DNA of 64,000 nt, from IMG/VR virus record IMGVR_UViG_3300013102_000003, positions 70,644 through 134,643 of that record, one strand, 5' to 3'. Under the pieces are notes generated by a model, which saw only the letters and a list, made by a program, of their open reading frames with translations, made no database searches and was not told the origin of the DNA. Of this stretch, positions 52,081 through 59,797 are shown piece after piece. Both the position numbers and the translations under genes were made by a program. The DNA is from a virus. Position 1 is the first letter of the stretch. Every line of letters starts with the position of its first letter.

Positions 52081-53610
52081 ATGAACACCAGCACTAAGCC
52101 TTTCCGTCGAGCGGGGGCACTTGTCATTACTTACTTCTACCTCCTTTTCATGACGGCCTACATTGCCGGTTGCACGGGCGTGGCCCGACTCACCGGAACC
52201 GTGTTCGTCATCGATCCCATCGAATCCCCTCTCCTTGACCGGACTCGCCGCATCCTGCATGCCCGTAATACCAAGAAGCGGGAGAAGGAACTCAAGCTCG
52301 CCACCAAAATCCGGGAAGAGCGCCAGCACGCGGCCATCACCGCCATGTCCAAGGAACACACTGAGCGCAAGCGCGAAGACCAGAAACACCACCAGAAACT
52401 GATCGACTTCTGGGACGACATGTACGAAGTGGCCCGGACCAAGGAGATTGCCGAGCTTGCAGAAGCCAAGCGCCTGAAGGCCATTGCCGAGAAGGACGAA
52501 GCCCGGAAGCGCCGCGAGCGTGAGCAGGAAATGTGGCGTAAGGCCGAGGTCGAGCGCATCCGGAAGTTCAAGCTGGAGCAGGCGGAACGGGAGAAGGCCG
52601 CAGCAGCGGAACGTCTCCGGATTGATGCCGAGATCCAGAAGGAAAAGAAGGCGCTGGAACTCTACTACGCCCGAGCACAGAGTTACGGCACGTCCGCACT
52701 GACTGCTGCCGGTGGACTGGCGGCACCGGTCAACACCCGGTACGATATTGAGGAACCCAGCTACACTGAGCGCACCGTGAGGGTACACAGCCTTCACCAG
52801 CGCGAACAGGCCACCAAGGCGTCCCAGATTACCGCGACGTACTCTGAAAACGAGAAGATCACCGTTGATGGCTGGACCGTGGGTGAGGAACTGTACGGCA
52901 ACCGGATCTGGCTGCACGTGAAGCCCAACTCCACCACACTCGGTGGCTGGGTTTGGGGCGGCGGTCTGAATAGCTGGTCCACGTCCGGACTGGGGAAAAT
53001 GTCCGACAAACTGCGCATGCACTACGACAACACGGAGAATGTAGTTCTCCGTGACATGGCAGGCCGTGAAGTGCGCCGGTTCAGCCGGTTCACAAGCAAC
53101 TCGCTGAGCGCTTTTGACAAGCTGGAAGAGATGCACGCCAACCCGGAAATCCACCACGCCCAAGCCCGCCTTGCCGAACTCCGGAGCCAGCGGGACGCAC
53201 TTGAGGCTCCGAAGCCGACTGACGTATCCGAGTTTGGTACGCTTACGGCAGGCCTCATCAAGTCAGACAAGATCGCAGTAGGCACTTACGAGCCGTTCCC
53301 CACCATGGACTCTATCCGTGAGGCCATGGACACGCTGGGAGAACTCTCCTACACTGATCTGGGATTGCTTCAGAAGAAGGTCAAGGACAAGTACAAGGCC
53401 ATCTCTGATTACGCCGGGAGCAAGGTTACCATCGACCTTGTAGACGTGGATTTGATGAACGACCTTGTGAACTATAACGATGAAATCGTGAAGGAGGGAG
53501 ATCGCCGTAACGCTATCGCCAAGGACCTTTCGGCAGCACGCTTCTACACAGACCGCGCCGGTCACACCGGTAAGGAAATCCTTCAGTACTACGCCAACCG
53601 ACCTTACTAG
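52081..53610 (+). CDS. membrane-anchored coiled-coil protein with SH3b-like domain
   Basis: 509 residues, leaderless. Hydrophobic helix at about 12-32, a Lys/Arg/Glu coiled coil (about 55-200), then DGWTVGEELYGNRIWL and GWVWGGGL (about 258-300), a bacterial SH3-like pattern found in wall-associated proteins, then helical domains. Single-gene transcript. Likely an envelope-associated early protein, perhaps remodelling the cell surface or blocking superinfection (inference). Confidence 0.75.
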   Translation: MNTSTKPFRRAGALVITYFYLLFMTAYIAGCTGVARLTGTVFVIDPIESPLLDRTRRILHARNTKKREKELKLATKIREERQHAAITAMSKEHTERKREDQKHHQKLIDFWDDMYEVARTKEIAELAEAKRLKAIAEKDEARKRREREQEMWRKAEVERIRKFKLEQAEREKAAAAERLRIDAEIQKEKKALELYYARAQSYGTSALTAAGGLAAPVNTRYDIEEPSYTERTVRVHSLHQREQATKASQITATYSENEKITVDGWTVGEELYGNRIWLHVKPNSTTLGGWVWGGGLNSWSTSGLGKMSDKLRMHYDNTENVVLRDMAGREVRRFSRFTSNSLSAFDKLEEMHANPEIHHAQARLAELRSQRDALEAPKPTDVSEFGTLTAGLIKSDKIAVGTYEPFPTMDSIREAMDTLGELSYTDLGLLQKKVKDKYKAISDYAGSKVTIDLVDVDLMNDLVNYNDEIVKEGDRRNAIAKDLSAARFYTDRAGHTGKEILQYYANRPY

Positions 53611-53660
53611 CCATTCAGCGGATGCTGTGGTACACTTAGAGAAACCCAATTAGGAGACAC

Positions 53661-54242
53661 ATGAAGGACAAGCTTATCAAGGCCTACCGGACAGCATGGC
53701 GCTGGCCCGAGGTCTACAGTGATGCGCCATCGGTCATCTGGTCCAGCCGCGCTATCGCCTTCCTTGTGCCGCTTGCCCTGATCGTGCTGACGCTCGTGAC
53801 CGGTATTCCGGTGTATGGGTTGGCCGCAACAGGCGTTATCGCCGCTTTTGTCGGGCTGGTCCTGATTCTCACGACCGTGAAGATGTTCTACGCCGAATTC
53901 GACACCGTGGAGAACTTCGAATCCAAGGAAACCCGGATCAAGGAGTACTTCCACGGCTTCCCTTCCCTCACCGACGTTCCTGTCATCGAGAAGGAACCCA
54001 ACGAGTGGATCGCCTACGGGCACGTGGAGCCACAGGCGTTCATCTGCGCCATTCAAACGGTGCTCCGTGGTGTGACAGAGGATGAGGCCCTGATAGAGGC
54101 TTACGCAGGCCTTGAGGGGTCTGTGGGGCACCTTTACGCCGCATTCGTCAACCCGGAAGAGGGCCACTGGTCCGAAGGCATCGAATTGTGCAAGCTGACC
54201 ACGGAGAACTGCTTCCCGATCACGCGCATCACCAAAGAGTAG
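53661..54242 (+). CDS. membrane protein with soluble domain
   Basis: 193 residues, SD TTAGGAG. Two hydrophobic helices (about 30-75), then a 115-residue cytoplasmic domain. TACACT near 53631 is a weak -10. Function unknown. Confidence 0.8.
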   Translation: MKDKLIKAYRTAWRWPEVYSDAPSVIWSSRAIAFLVPLALIVLTLVTGIPVYGLAATGVIAAFVGLVLILTTVKMFYAEFDTVENFESKETRIKEYFHGFPSLTDVPVIEKEPNEWIAYGHVEPQAFICAIQTVLRGVTEDEALIEAYAGLEGSVGHLYAAFVNPEEGHWSEGIELCKLTTENCFPITRITKE

Positions 54243-54271
54243 TTGACAAATCTTCCTGACTGGATTAAGCT
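54243..54271 (+). promoter_or_regulatory. promoter
   Basis: TTGACA (54243-54248), 17 nt, TAAGCT (54266-54271), leader ending CAGGAGG. Confidence 0.75.
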
Positions 54272-54302
54272 GTAGACACCAGCAACCAATCAGGAGGATA
54301 CA

Positions 54303-54575
54303 GTGAACTACGGACCCAAGGTCAAGAAATACTGCAAGGACAACAACATCACCCTCGATGACAACACCCGCCCGGATGCGGTTGACATTTGTATCACCTC
54401 TCCGGCAGGCAAGGTGTTGTGTTCGATGGGTGATCACTCTGCTGTGACCTACTTCTACAGGGGTCCGGGACACACCAAGGCAGACGGCTGGGAAGGGGTC
54501 TGGGAAGACCTGTCCATGGGTCTTGCCGACTGCACACTACCAAACTGCGAGTTTTGTAACCCGCCCAAAGAATAG
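54303..54575 (+). CDS. Cys-rich hypothetical protein, GTG start
   Basis: 90 residues, SD AGGAGG. Cys at DICIT, VLCSM and a C-terminal LPNCEFCNPP (CxxC). Putative metal-binding protein. Confidence 0.8.
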   Translation: MNYGPKVKKYCKDNNITLDDNTRPDAVDICITSPAGKVLCSMGDHSAVTYFYRGPGHTKADGWEGVWEDLSMGLADCTLPNCEFCNPPKE

Positions 54576-54585
54576 GATAAGAACA

Positions 54586-54912
54586 ATCAACCCAAACCCG
54601 ATCCACCCTCAGAAAACCATCATCAACCCCATTGGACAGCCGGTGGAGGTTGACGAGCAGCTTGCCGACTTCCTGACCCATCTCTGGGCAGAGGGTTACG
54701 TCACGGTATACTCCTGCCAGTCCGGTCACCCGGAAGGCGGAATTGCTCCGGTGAGCCGTCTCCGGTACATCATGTTTCATGACATTGACATGGCCGTAAA
54801 GTTTCAGACAAGGTACGGAGGACACGTCGATGAGATGATCTACCGCGAGGACCGCCGCTGTGTCCGTGGCTTTGAAATCCCAACAAAGGAACAGCTATCA
54901 CACTTGAACTAG
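54586..54912 (+). CDS. conserved YSCQSGH protein, probable AUC start
   Basis: 108 residues if started at ATC 54586, 8 nt after AGGA; the first canonical start is GTG 54643, giving 89 residues. VTVYSCQSGHPEGG and RYIMF are hallmarks recalled from a small phage protein family of unknown function. The lack of ATG/GTG/TTG near the SD is shared with two nearby genes. Confidence 0.75.
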   Translation: MNPNPIHPQKTIINPIGQPVEVDEQLADFLTHLWAEGYVTVYSCQSGHPEGGIAPVSRLRYIMFHDIDMAVKFQTRYGGHVDEMIYREDRRCVRGFEIPTKEQLSHLN

Positions 54913-55358
54913 CCCTCATCCTCGCGCTTCTGGCGCACTTCGTCGGGGATTACATCATCCAAAACCAGTACATGGCCGACAACAAGACCTCCCGCTGGCT
55001 TCCGGCACTCGTGCACGGATTCACCTACACCATCCCGTTCCTCTTCGCAACCCACTCCATTGCGGCGCTGCTGGTCATTGCCCTGACACACGCTGTCATT
55101 GACCGCTACCGGCTTGCAAAGTACCTGATCTGGTTCAAGAACCAGATTGTCCCGAAGAGCGCACGCTATAAGTGGAACCCGTCTTTTGAGTCAAATGGTG
55201 TCCAGATGCCCAACAAGCTCAACAACACTGCCACGGGATTCCCTCAGTCCGTTCCACCGTGGATGTCCGTCTGGCTGCTTATTATCGTGGACAACACCGT
55301 CCATATTGTGATCAACACGCTCGCCATCATCTTCCTTGGGACCGTCTGGGTCTTCTGA
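54897..55358 (+). CDS. DUF3307-like membrane protein, probable AUC start
   Basis: 153 residues from ATC 54897, 6 nt after AAAGGA; ATG 54972 would cut off the conserved ELALILALLAHFVGDYIIQN segment. Three to four hydrophobic helices. Resembles DUF3307 proteins (GDYIIQN, then HGFTYTIPF). Function unknown. Confidence 0.7.
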   Translation: MTLELALILALLAHFVGDYIIQNQYMADNKTSRWLPALVHGFTYTIPFLFATHSIAALLVIALTHAVIDRYRLAKYLIWFKNQIVPKSARYKWNPSFESNGVQMPNKLNNTATGFPQSVPPWMSVWLLIIVDNTVHIVINTLAIIFLGTVWVF

Positions 55359-55359
55359 G

Positions 55360-55388
55360 TTGACAACCGACAAGTAAAGGACTAGACT
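55360..55388 (+). promoter_or_regulatory. near-leaderless promoter of the NAD operon
   Basis: TTGACA (55360-55365), 17 nt, TAGACT (55383-55388); the predicted start is 3 nt before ATG 55398. Confidence 0.75.
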
Positions 55389-55397
55389 ACAAGCTAT

Positions 55398-56306
55398 ATG
55401 ATTACCTTCAAAGCAAAAACCTCAACCGGCGAGATCATCAATTCCGCCCTTTCCCCATTCAACTTCCCCGCTGGCGAAGCCCACACGAAGCGTGAGGAAC
55501 AGCGCGACCTCGAACCCACCGAGATCGCCATCATCCAGCCGTCCGCTGACTCGATCCACGACGACCTGTTCCAGCTTGCCATGTGGAACGACTACCTCCG
55601 ACTAGAAAACCAAGACCTACACTCTACCCCGGAGAAGCAGTCGCGGCGGGTGCTTATTTTGCCCTATATGCCCGGAGCGCGAGCAGATCGAGGTCAGCCT
55701 TTCGGACTCTTGGTATACGCTGACTTCATCCGAGGGCTGGAACTTGACCAGATCATCCTCTTCGACCCCCACTCCGGGATGACCGGTGATCAACTCCATG
55801 CAGCCGCAGATGAGTTGACCATCGTCCACTCTGACGAACTCTTTGACCAGAAGCACATGCGGGCCGTCCTGAACGGCTACGACGGCATCATTGCCCCTGA
55901 CAAGGGCGCAGTGAAGCGTGCAACGGCCATGGCTGACCTCGCCAAGCTTTCGGTCTTCACGGCCACCAAGAACCGCGACGAGGCAACTGGTAAACTCTCC
56001 AACTTCTCCATCGAGGGCCTTGACCCGAACGGCACGTACCTCATCGTGGACGACATCTGTGACGGTGGCGGCACGTTCCTCGGCTTGGCTGAGGCCACTG
56101 GACTTGCGTACGGGCGGCTCGATCTGTACGTATCCCATGGTGTATTCTCCAAAGACGCGCTGAACACTTTGTCCAACCACTTCACCAACGTGTTCACCAC
56201 CAACTCATACAACCCTTCTCGGGTGCTCGAACCTAGCAATGACCTGCATCCTCAGGTATTCCGCCGTTTCGACGTGATCCGGCTCCTTCTCTCCAAGATC
56301 AAGTAA
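55398..56306 (+). CDS. PRPP-synthetase-like enzyme (Prs/Adps type)
   Basis: 302 residues, close to the roughly 315 of Prs. FDPHSGMTGDQL matches the nucleotide-binding loop region, IAPDKGAVKRA the following strand and loop, and IVDDICDGGGTF the PRPP-binding loop (Prs: VDDxxDTGGT). Prs makes PRPP from ribose-5-phosphate and ATP; the phage NARP1 enzyme Adps instead pyrophosphorylates ADP-ribose. The Nampt-like gene two genes downstream in the same operon fits either a salvage pathway or NARP1, and sequence alone cannot tell which substrate is used. Confidence 0.85.
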   Translation: MITFKAKTSTGEIINSALSPFNFPAGEAHTKREEQRDLEPTEIAIIQPSADSIHDDLFQLAMWNDYLRLENQDLHSTPEKQSRRVLILPYMPGARADRGQPFGLLVYADFIRGLELDQIILFDPHSGMTGDQLHAAADELTIVHSDELFDQKHMRAVLNGYDGIIAPDKGAVKRATAMADLAKLSVFTATKNRDEATGKLSNFSIEGLDPNGTYLIVDDICDGGGTFLGLAEATGLAYGRLDLYVSHGVFSKDALNTLSNHFTNVFTTNSYNPSRVLEPSNDLHPQVFRRFDVIRLLLSKIK

Positions 56307-56313
56307 GGAAATC

Positions 56314-56493
56314 ATGACAGACGACATTAACCAGCCTCTGGAAGAGGACGACGACTACCCGGACTACTACGACTACGACGACACCATGTCGTGTGGTTGT
56401 TGTTCCTGCTGCGGCTGTGACTGCTGGATGTACGACGACTACTTGGACGACTGGTCCGACGAGTACGACGCCGAAATGGAGGACGACAAGTAG
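56314..56493 (+). CDS. acidic protein with metallothionein-like Cys cluster
   Basis: 59 residues, SD AAGGA. MSCGCCSCCGCDCW packs seven Cys into eleven residues, flanked on both sides by Asp/Tyr-rich sequence (DDDYPDYYDYDD; DDYLDDW). Likely binds several metal ions. It sits inside the NAD operon, overlapping the next GTG. Confidence 0.75.
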   Translation: MTDDINQPLEEDDDYPDYYDYDDTMSCGCCSCCGCDCWMYDDYLDDWSDEYDAEMEDDK

Positions 56494-56681
56494 TGGGCTG
56501 GCTTATCGCCCTTGATGTGGTACTCTGGATTGCTGCGACAGTCTTCCTGTTCGGCTTCGGGCAGTGGATTATTGCCCTGATTTTGGGAATCCTCGCTCTT
56601 GTGCTACTGTTTATCTTGACAGCAGGGTCTATCGACTTTGATCCTTCGGATGCTACAGACATATTTGACATTTTCGACTAA
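56493..56681 (+). CDS. membrane protein, GTG start
   Basis: 62 residues, GTG overlapping the previous TAG. Two hydrophobic helices and an acidic tail (DPSDATDIFDIFD). Function unknown. Confidence 0.75.
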   Translation: MGWLIALDVVLWIAATVFLFGFGQWIIALILGILALVLLFILTAGSIDFDPSDATDIFDIFD

Positions 56682-56695
56682 CGAAAGGTATTACA

Positions 56696-58189
56696 ATTAC
56701 TTCGCTTAACCCGCTTCTGGACACCGACTCCTACAAGCTTTCCCACTTCCTGATGTACCCGGATGGACTCCAGTACGTCGAGTCCAACTACACCAACCGC
56801 AAGTCCCGCGTCGATGGCGTCAACCACGTCGTCAACTTCGGCCTTCAGGCGTGGCTCACCGAGCGCACCAAGGCGTGGGACGACTTCTTCGCCGCCAACA
56901 AGGAAGATGTCATTCAGGAGTACAAGGACAACATCTCCACGTTCGTCTCTCCCGGCTTCACCCTTGATCACGTCAAGTCCCTGCACGATCTCGGTTACCT
57001 GCCGCTCCAGTTCGCTCAGGTTCCGGAAGGTACACTTGTTCCGATTGGCGTCCCGTCCATCCTGATCCGCTCCACCCACGAGGACTTCGCTTGGCTCGTC
57101 AACTACGTCGAGTCGGACCTCTCCGCTGGCATCTGGCACCCGTCCACGGTTGCAACGACTGCTTGGAACCTTCGCCGCGTGTTCGAAAAGGCCGCTCGTG
57201 AGACCGGTGGTGCTGTTGAGGCCGTCGATTTCCAGCTTCATGACTTCTCCTACCGTGGACAGGTCAACCGCGAGGCAGCAGCATCCTCCGGTGCCGCCCA
57301 CCTGACCAGCTTCTTCGGCTCTGACGCTGTCCCGTCCGTGCCGTGGGTCAACCGCAACTACCCCGGAGACAACGGCGGCATTGCGTACTCTGTGCCCGCC
57401 ACAGAGCACTCCGTGATGTGCGCCTACGGTCAGGCCAACGAGATCGACGCGTTTGAGCACCAGATCGATCTCTTCCCGTCCGGTATCCTGTCCATTGTCT
57501 CCGACACGTACAGCCTCCGTCAGGTAGTCGAGGACTTCCTGCCCAAGCTGAAGAAGAAGATCGAGGCCCGTGACGGCAAGCTTGTCATTCGCCCGGACTC
57601 CGGCGATCCGGCAGACATCATCTGCGGTACCGACCGGGAACTGCACGGCAAGTCCTTCTACGAGAAGGGTGCCATCGAGGCATTGTGGGACGAATTCGGC
57701 GGTCACGTCAACGCTGAGGGCTACAAGGTTCTCTCCGATAAGATCGGCCTGATCTACGGCGACGGCATGTACAAGGAGCGCATCGAGGACATCAACGCCC
57801 GTCTGAAGGTCAAGGGCTTCGCGTCCACCAACTGGGTCGCTGGCATCGGTTCCTACAGCTACCAGATGGTCACCCGAGACACCTTCGGCTCCGCTGTCAA
57901 GGCAACCTTCGTCATCGTCAACGACGAAGAGCGCAACATTCAGAAGAACCCGGAGACTGACGACGGCACCAAGAAGTCCGCCACGGGCCGTCTGGCGATC
58001 CAGATGTGGGCCAACGGCAACCTGACCCTGATTCAGGAAGCCACCGACGAAGAGATCGAGCGCAGCCTCATCCAGCCTGTCTGGGAGAACGGTGACTTCA
58101 TTGAGGGCAAGAAGGTCAGCTTCGCTGAGGTCCGTGCCAACGTCAAGCGCTGGACCGGCATCCTTGAGCGGAACGGAAGCCTGTCTTAG
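56696..58189 (+). CDS. nicotinamide phosphoribosyltransferase-like (Nampt/Namat), probable AUU start
   Basis: 497 residues from ATT 56696, 7 nt after GAAAGG; the first ATG (56753) would remove the conserved NPLLDTDSYKLSHF that opens Nampt proteins. Family hallmarks: HDFSYRG (nicotinamide stacking), FFGSDAV, VPATEHS with the catalytic His, and KLVIRPDSGDP (phosphoribose loop). Nampt makes NMN from nicotinamide and PRPP; in NARP1 the homologue Namat joins nicotinamide to ADPR-pyrophosphate to give NAD+ directly. No NMN adenylyltransferase is seen here, which favours the NARP1 reading. Confidence 0.9.
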   Translation: MTSLNPLLDTDSYKLSHFLMYPDGLQYVESNYTNRKSRVDGVNHVVNFGLQAWLTERTKAWDDFFAANKEDVIQEYKDNISTFVSPGFTLDHVKSLHDLGYLPLQFAQVPEGTLVPIGVPSILIRSTHEDFAWLVNYVESDLSAGIWHPSTVATTAWNLRRVFEKAARETGGAVEAVDFQLHDFSYRGQVNREAAASSGAAHLTSFFGSDAVPSVPWVNRNYPGDNGGIAYSVPATEHSVMCAYGQANEIDAFEHQIDLFPSGILSIVSDTYSLRQVVEDFLPKLKKKIEARDGKLVIRPDSGDPADIICGTDRELHGKSFYEKGAIEALWDEFGGHVNAEGYKVLSDKIGLIYGDGMYKERIEDINARLKVKGFASTNWVAGIGSYSYQMVTRDTFGSAVKATFVIVNDEERNIQKNPETDDGTKKSATGRLAIQMWANGNLTLIQEATDEEIERSLIQPVWENGDFIEGKKVSFAEVRANVKRWTGILERNGSLS

Positions 58190-58335
58190 TGGGAATTGTC
58201 TACCTACTTCTCGGTCTTGGCCTTATCCTAGGCGGGATCTTTCTCAGTCCGATCATTGGAGGCGCATGCTGGGCCTTCTACATCTCCGGTGGTTTCGTCG
58301 GCTGGGAAGGCTTGACTAGGATCTGCGATTGGTGA
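58189..58335 (+). CDS. small membrane protein, GTG start
   Basis: 48 residues, GTG overlapping the Nampt stop (TAGTG). Gly/Ile/Leu-rich single hydrophobic hairpin. Last gene of the NAD operon. Confidence 0.7.
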   Translation: MGIVYLLLGLGLILGGIFLSPIIGGACWAFYISGGFVGWEGLTRICDW

Positions 58336-58340
58336 GTAAC

Positions 58341-58369
58341 TTTACAGCAGCATAATTAAATGGTATAAT
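58341..58369 (+). promoter_or_regulatory. strong consensus promoter of the late region
   Basis: TTTACA (58341-58346), 17 nt, TATAAT (58364-58369), SD AAAAGGAG. The best -10 match near the structural genes. Confidence 0.8.
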
Positions 58370-58387
58370 AGGGTAAAAGGAGTTTAC

Positions 58388-58888
58388 ATGTCTACTACAG
58401 ATACGAAGCTTCCGGAACTGCCCAGTGATACCGCAACCCAGCTTGTGGCCCTCAAGGGAACCTGTCCGGAAGAGTTTTTCGCCCTCGTCAAGGCGCTCAG
58501 ACTTGAAGGTTGGCCCTTGAGGGCCATAGCTAAACCGTTTTCGGTCTCCCGCACCGCCGCACAAGGGTGGGAGAATAAATATAAGCAGGAATGGCCTCTC
58601 CCAGAGGTACCGGAGCTACCCGTGCAGGCCCCGGAAGATCGAAAAATCAATGTCAAGAAGCAAACCCTGTCTGAGGATGAAGCAAAAATCCTCAGAGAAC
58701 TGGCCGAACTGGCGTCATCGGTGCGTCGATATACCGACCCGAACGCCCCTTCCCGGCGAGCAGCCTACGAATTAGAGGCAAAACTCATAGAATACAGCGC
58801 CAGAGGACTCTCCCGAGTGCAGCTAGCCGAGTATTGCGGCGTTTCGGACTCGTCCATCAAGCAGCGACTGAGAAAGTATGGCAAGTAG
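58388..58888 (+). CDS. double helix-turn-helix protein
   Basis: 166 residues. First HTH at about 40-65 (EGWPLRAIAKPFSVSRTAAQGW), second at about 138-163 (LSRVQLAEYCGVSDSSIKQRL), joined by a helical linker. Placement just before the structural genes suggests either a late-gene regulator or a small terminase subunit; no terminase domain is evident. Confidence 0.75.
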   Translation: MSTTDTKLPELPSDTATQLVALKGTCPEEFFALVKALRLEGWPLRAIAKPFSVSRTAAQGWENKYKQEWPLPEVPELPVQAPEDRKINVKKQTLSEDEAKILRELAELASSVRRYTDPNAPSRRAAYELEAKLIEYSARGLSRVQLAEYCGVSDSSIKQRLRKYGK

Positions 58889-59226
58889 TGGCATACACTA
58901 TAGACGTATTTCCCGCGAATGAGGTCTGGCTTGACCTCTTCCCAGCCAAAATCGACCCCCAGACGGACGCATTTGAGCCAAAACATGAAGAATACCGTGT
59001 CATTGTCACAGATAACCATCTGTACATCATTGATGACACGATAGACGGGCCAAAGGCCATCTTCACTGACCCGCTGCTCCACTTTGAAGGGACCAACAAA
59101 GTAGGGTATACTGTCACCACCGAACTTGGAACATTTCATGTTTCACGCGCCCCCAACTGCGGTTGCGGTTCGCGCATCCGAGGGATCTACCCATTTCCGG
59201 GTGTACCTCAAGTCCGACCAAAATAA
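58888..59226 (+). CDS. hypothetical protein, GTG start
   Basis: 112 residues from GTG 58888 (overlapping the TAG stop). Beta-rich with a C-terminal APNCGCGSRIRG that could bind metal. Function unknown. Confidence 0.8.
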   Translation: MAYTIDVFPANEVWLDLFPAKIDPQTDAFEPKHEEYRVIVTDNHLYIIDDTIDGPKAIFTDPLLHFEGTNKVGYTVTTELGTFHVSRAPNCGCGSRIRGIYPFPGVPQVRPK

Positions 59227-59242
59227 ACAAAAAGGAAACATC

Positions 59243-59446
59243 ATGCCTCCAAAAGCCCCAAATTTCAGCAGTGCGCTGACGGGAACCATCCAGACAGGTG
59301 ATGCCGTCCAGACCGGATGCATCTGGTGCCTCTCTGAAGGCCTCACCGCCCCAGCAGAGAACCACGTGGCGTACCTGTATCAGGGAACGTCCTACTGCGG
59401 GAAGCACCTCAAGTCCGTTCTCGCACCTCAGGGCACAAATGAGTAA
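59243..59446 (+). CDS. small Cys-rich protein
   Basis: 67 residues from ATG 59243 (SD AAAGGAAA). GCIWCLS and YCGKH together form a zinc-ribbon-like C4/H site. Function unknown. Confidence 0.8.
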   Translation: MPPKAPNFSSALTGTIQTGDAVQTGCIWCLSEGLTAPAENHVAYLYQGTSYCGKHLKSVLAPQGTNE

Positions 59447-59735
59447 GGCCGTGAGCGCGGTGCTGGATATCGTGGCCACCTACCGGCTCACGAAGCTTAT
59501 CATGGATGACAAGATCACGGAAGACTTCCGGAATCTGATCTATGAGAAGTTCCCCAAGGACTCCAAACTGGCCTACCTCATCGGTTGCCCGTGGTGTGTC
59601 TCCATCTGGGCCGGTGCAACGATCTTCACGCTCCGGAAGATCAGCCCCGAGACGGCTGACATCGTCTCCGGACTTCTCGCCGCTTCCGCAGTTACCGGAG
59701 TGGTTTACACCAAAGGACTTGACCAGTCATACTAG
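59439..59735 (+). CDS. DUF1360-like protein
   Basis: 98 residues, ATG overlapping the upstream end by 8 nt. IVATYRLTKLIMDDKITEDF, then IGCPWCVSIWAG, matches DUF1360 proteins, common small membrane-associated phage proteins of unknown role. Two hydrophobic helices follow. Confidence 0.8.
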   Translation: MSKAVSAVLDIVATYRLTKLIMDDKITEDFRNLIYEKFPKDSKLAYLIGCPWCVSIWAGATIFTLRKISPETADIVSGLLAASAVTGVVYTKGLDQSY

Positions 59736-59783
59736 TCTAGTGTAGACTCGTGGTAGAATTGACATTACACTAGTATTCAATTC
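59719..59783 (+). promoter_or_regulatory. promoter and inverted repeat before the portal gene
   Basis: TTGACC (59719-59724), 18 nt, TAGACT (59743-59748). Downstream, GAATTGA (59756-59762) and TCAATTC (59777-59783) form an inverted repeat. Confidence 0.6.
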
Positions 59784-59797
59784 TGCCCGGAGATGAC

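Noticed and set aside
52066-53163. 365-codon minus-strand frame
   Set aside because: Antisense to the coiled-coil/SH3b gene, without promoter or SD.
56678-57706. 342-codon minus-strand frame
   Set aside because: Antisense to the Nampt-like gene; high G+C leaves long open complements.
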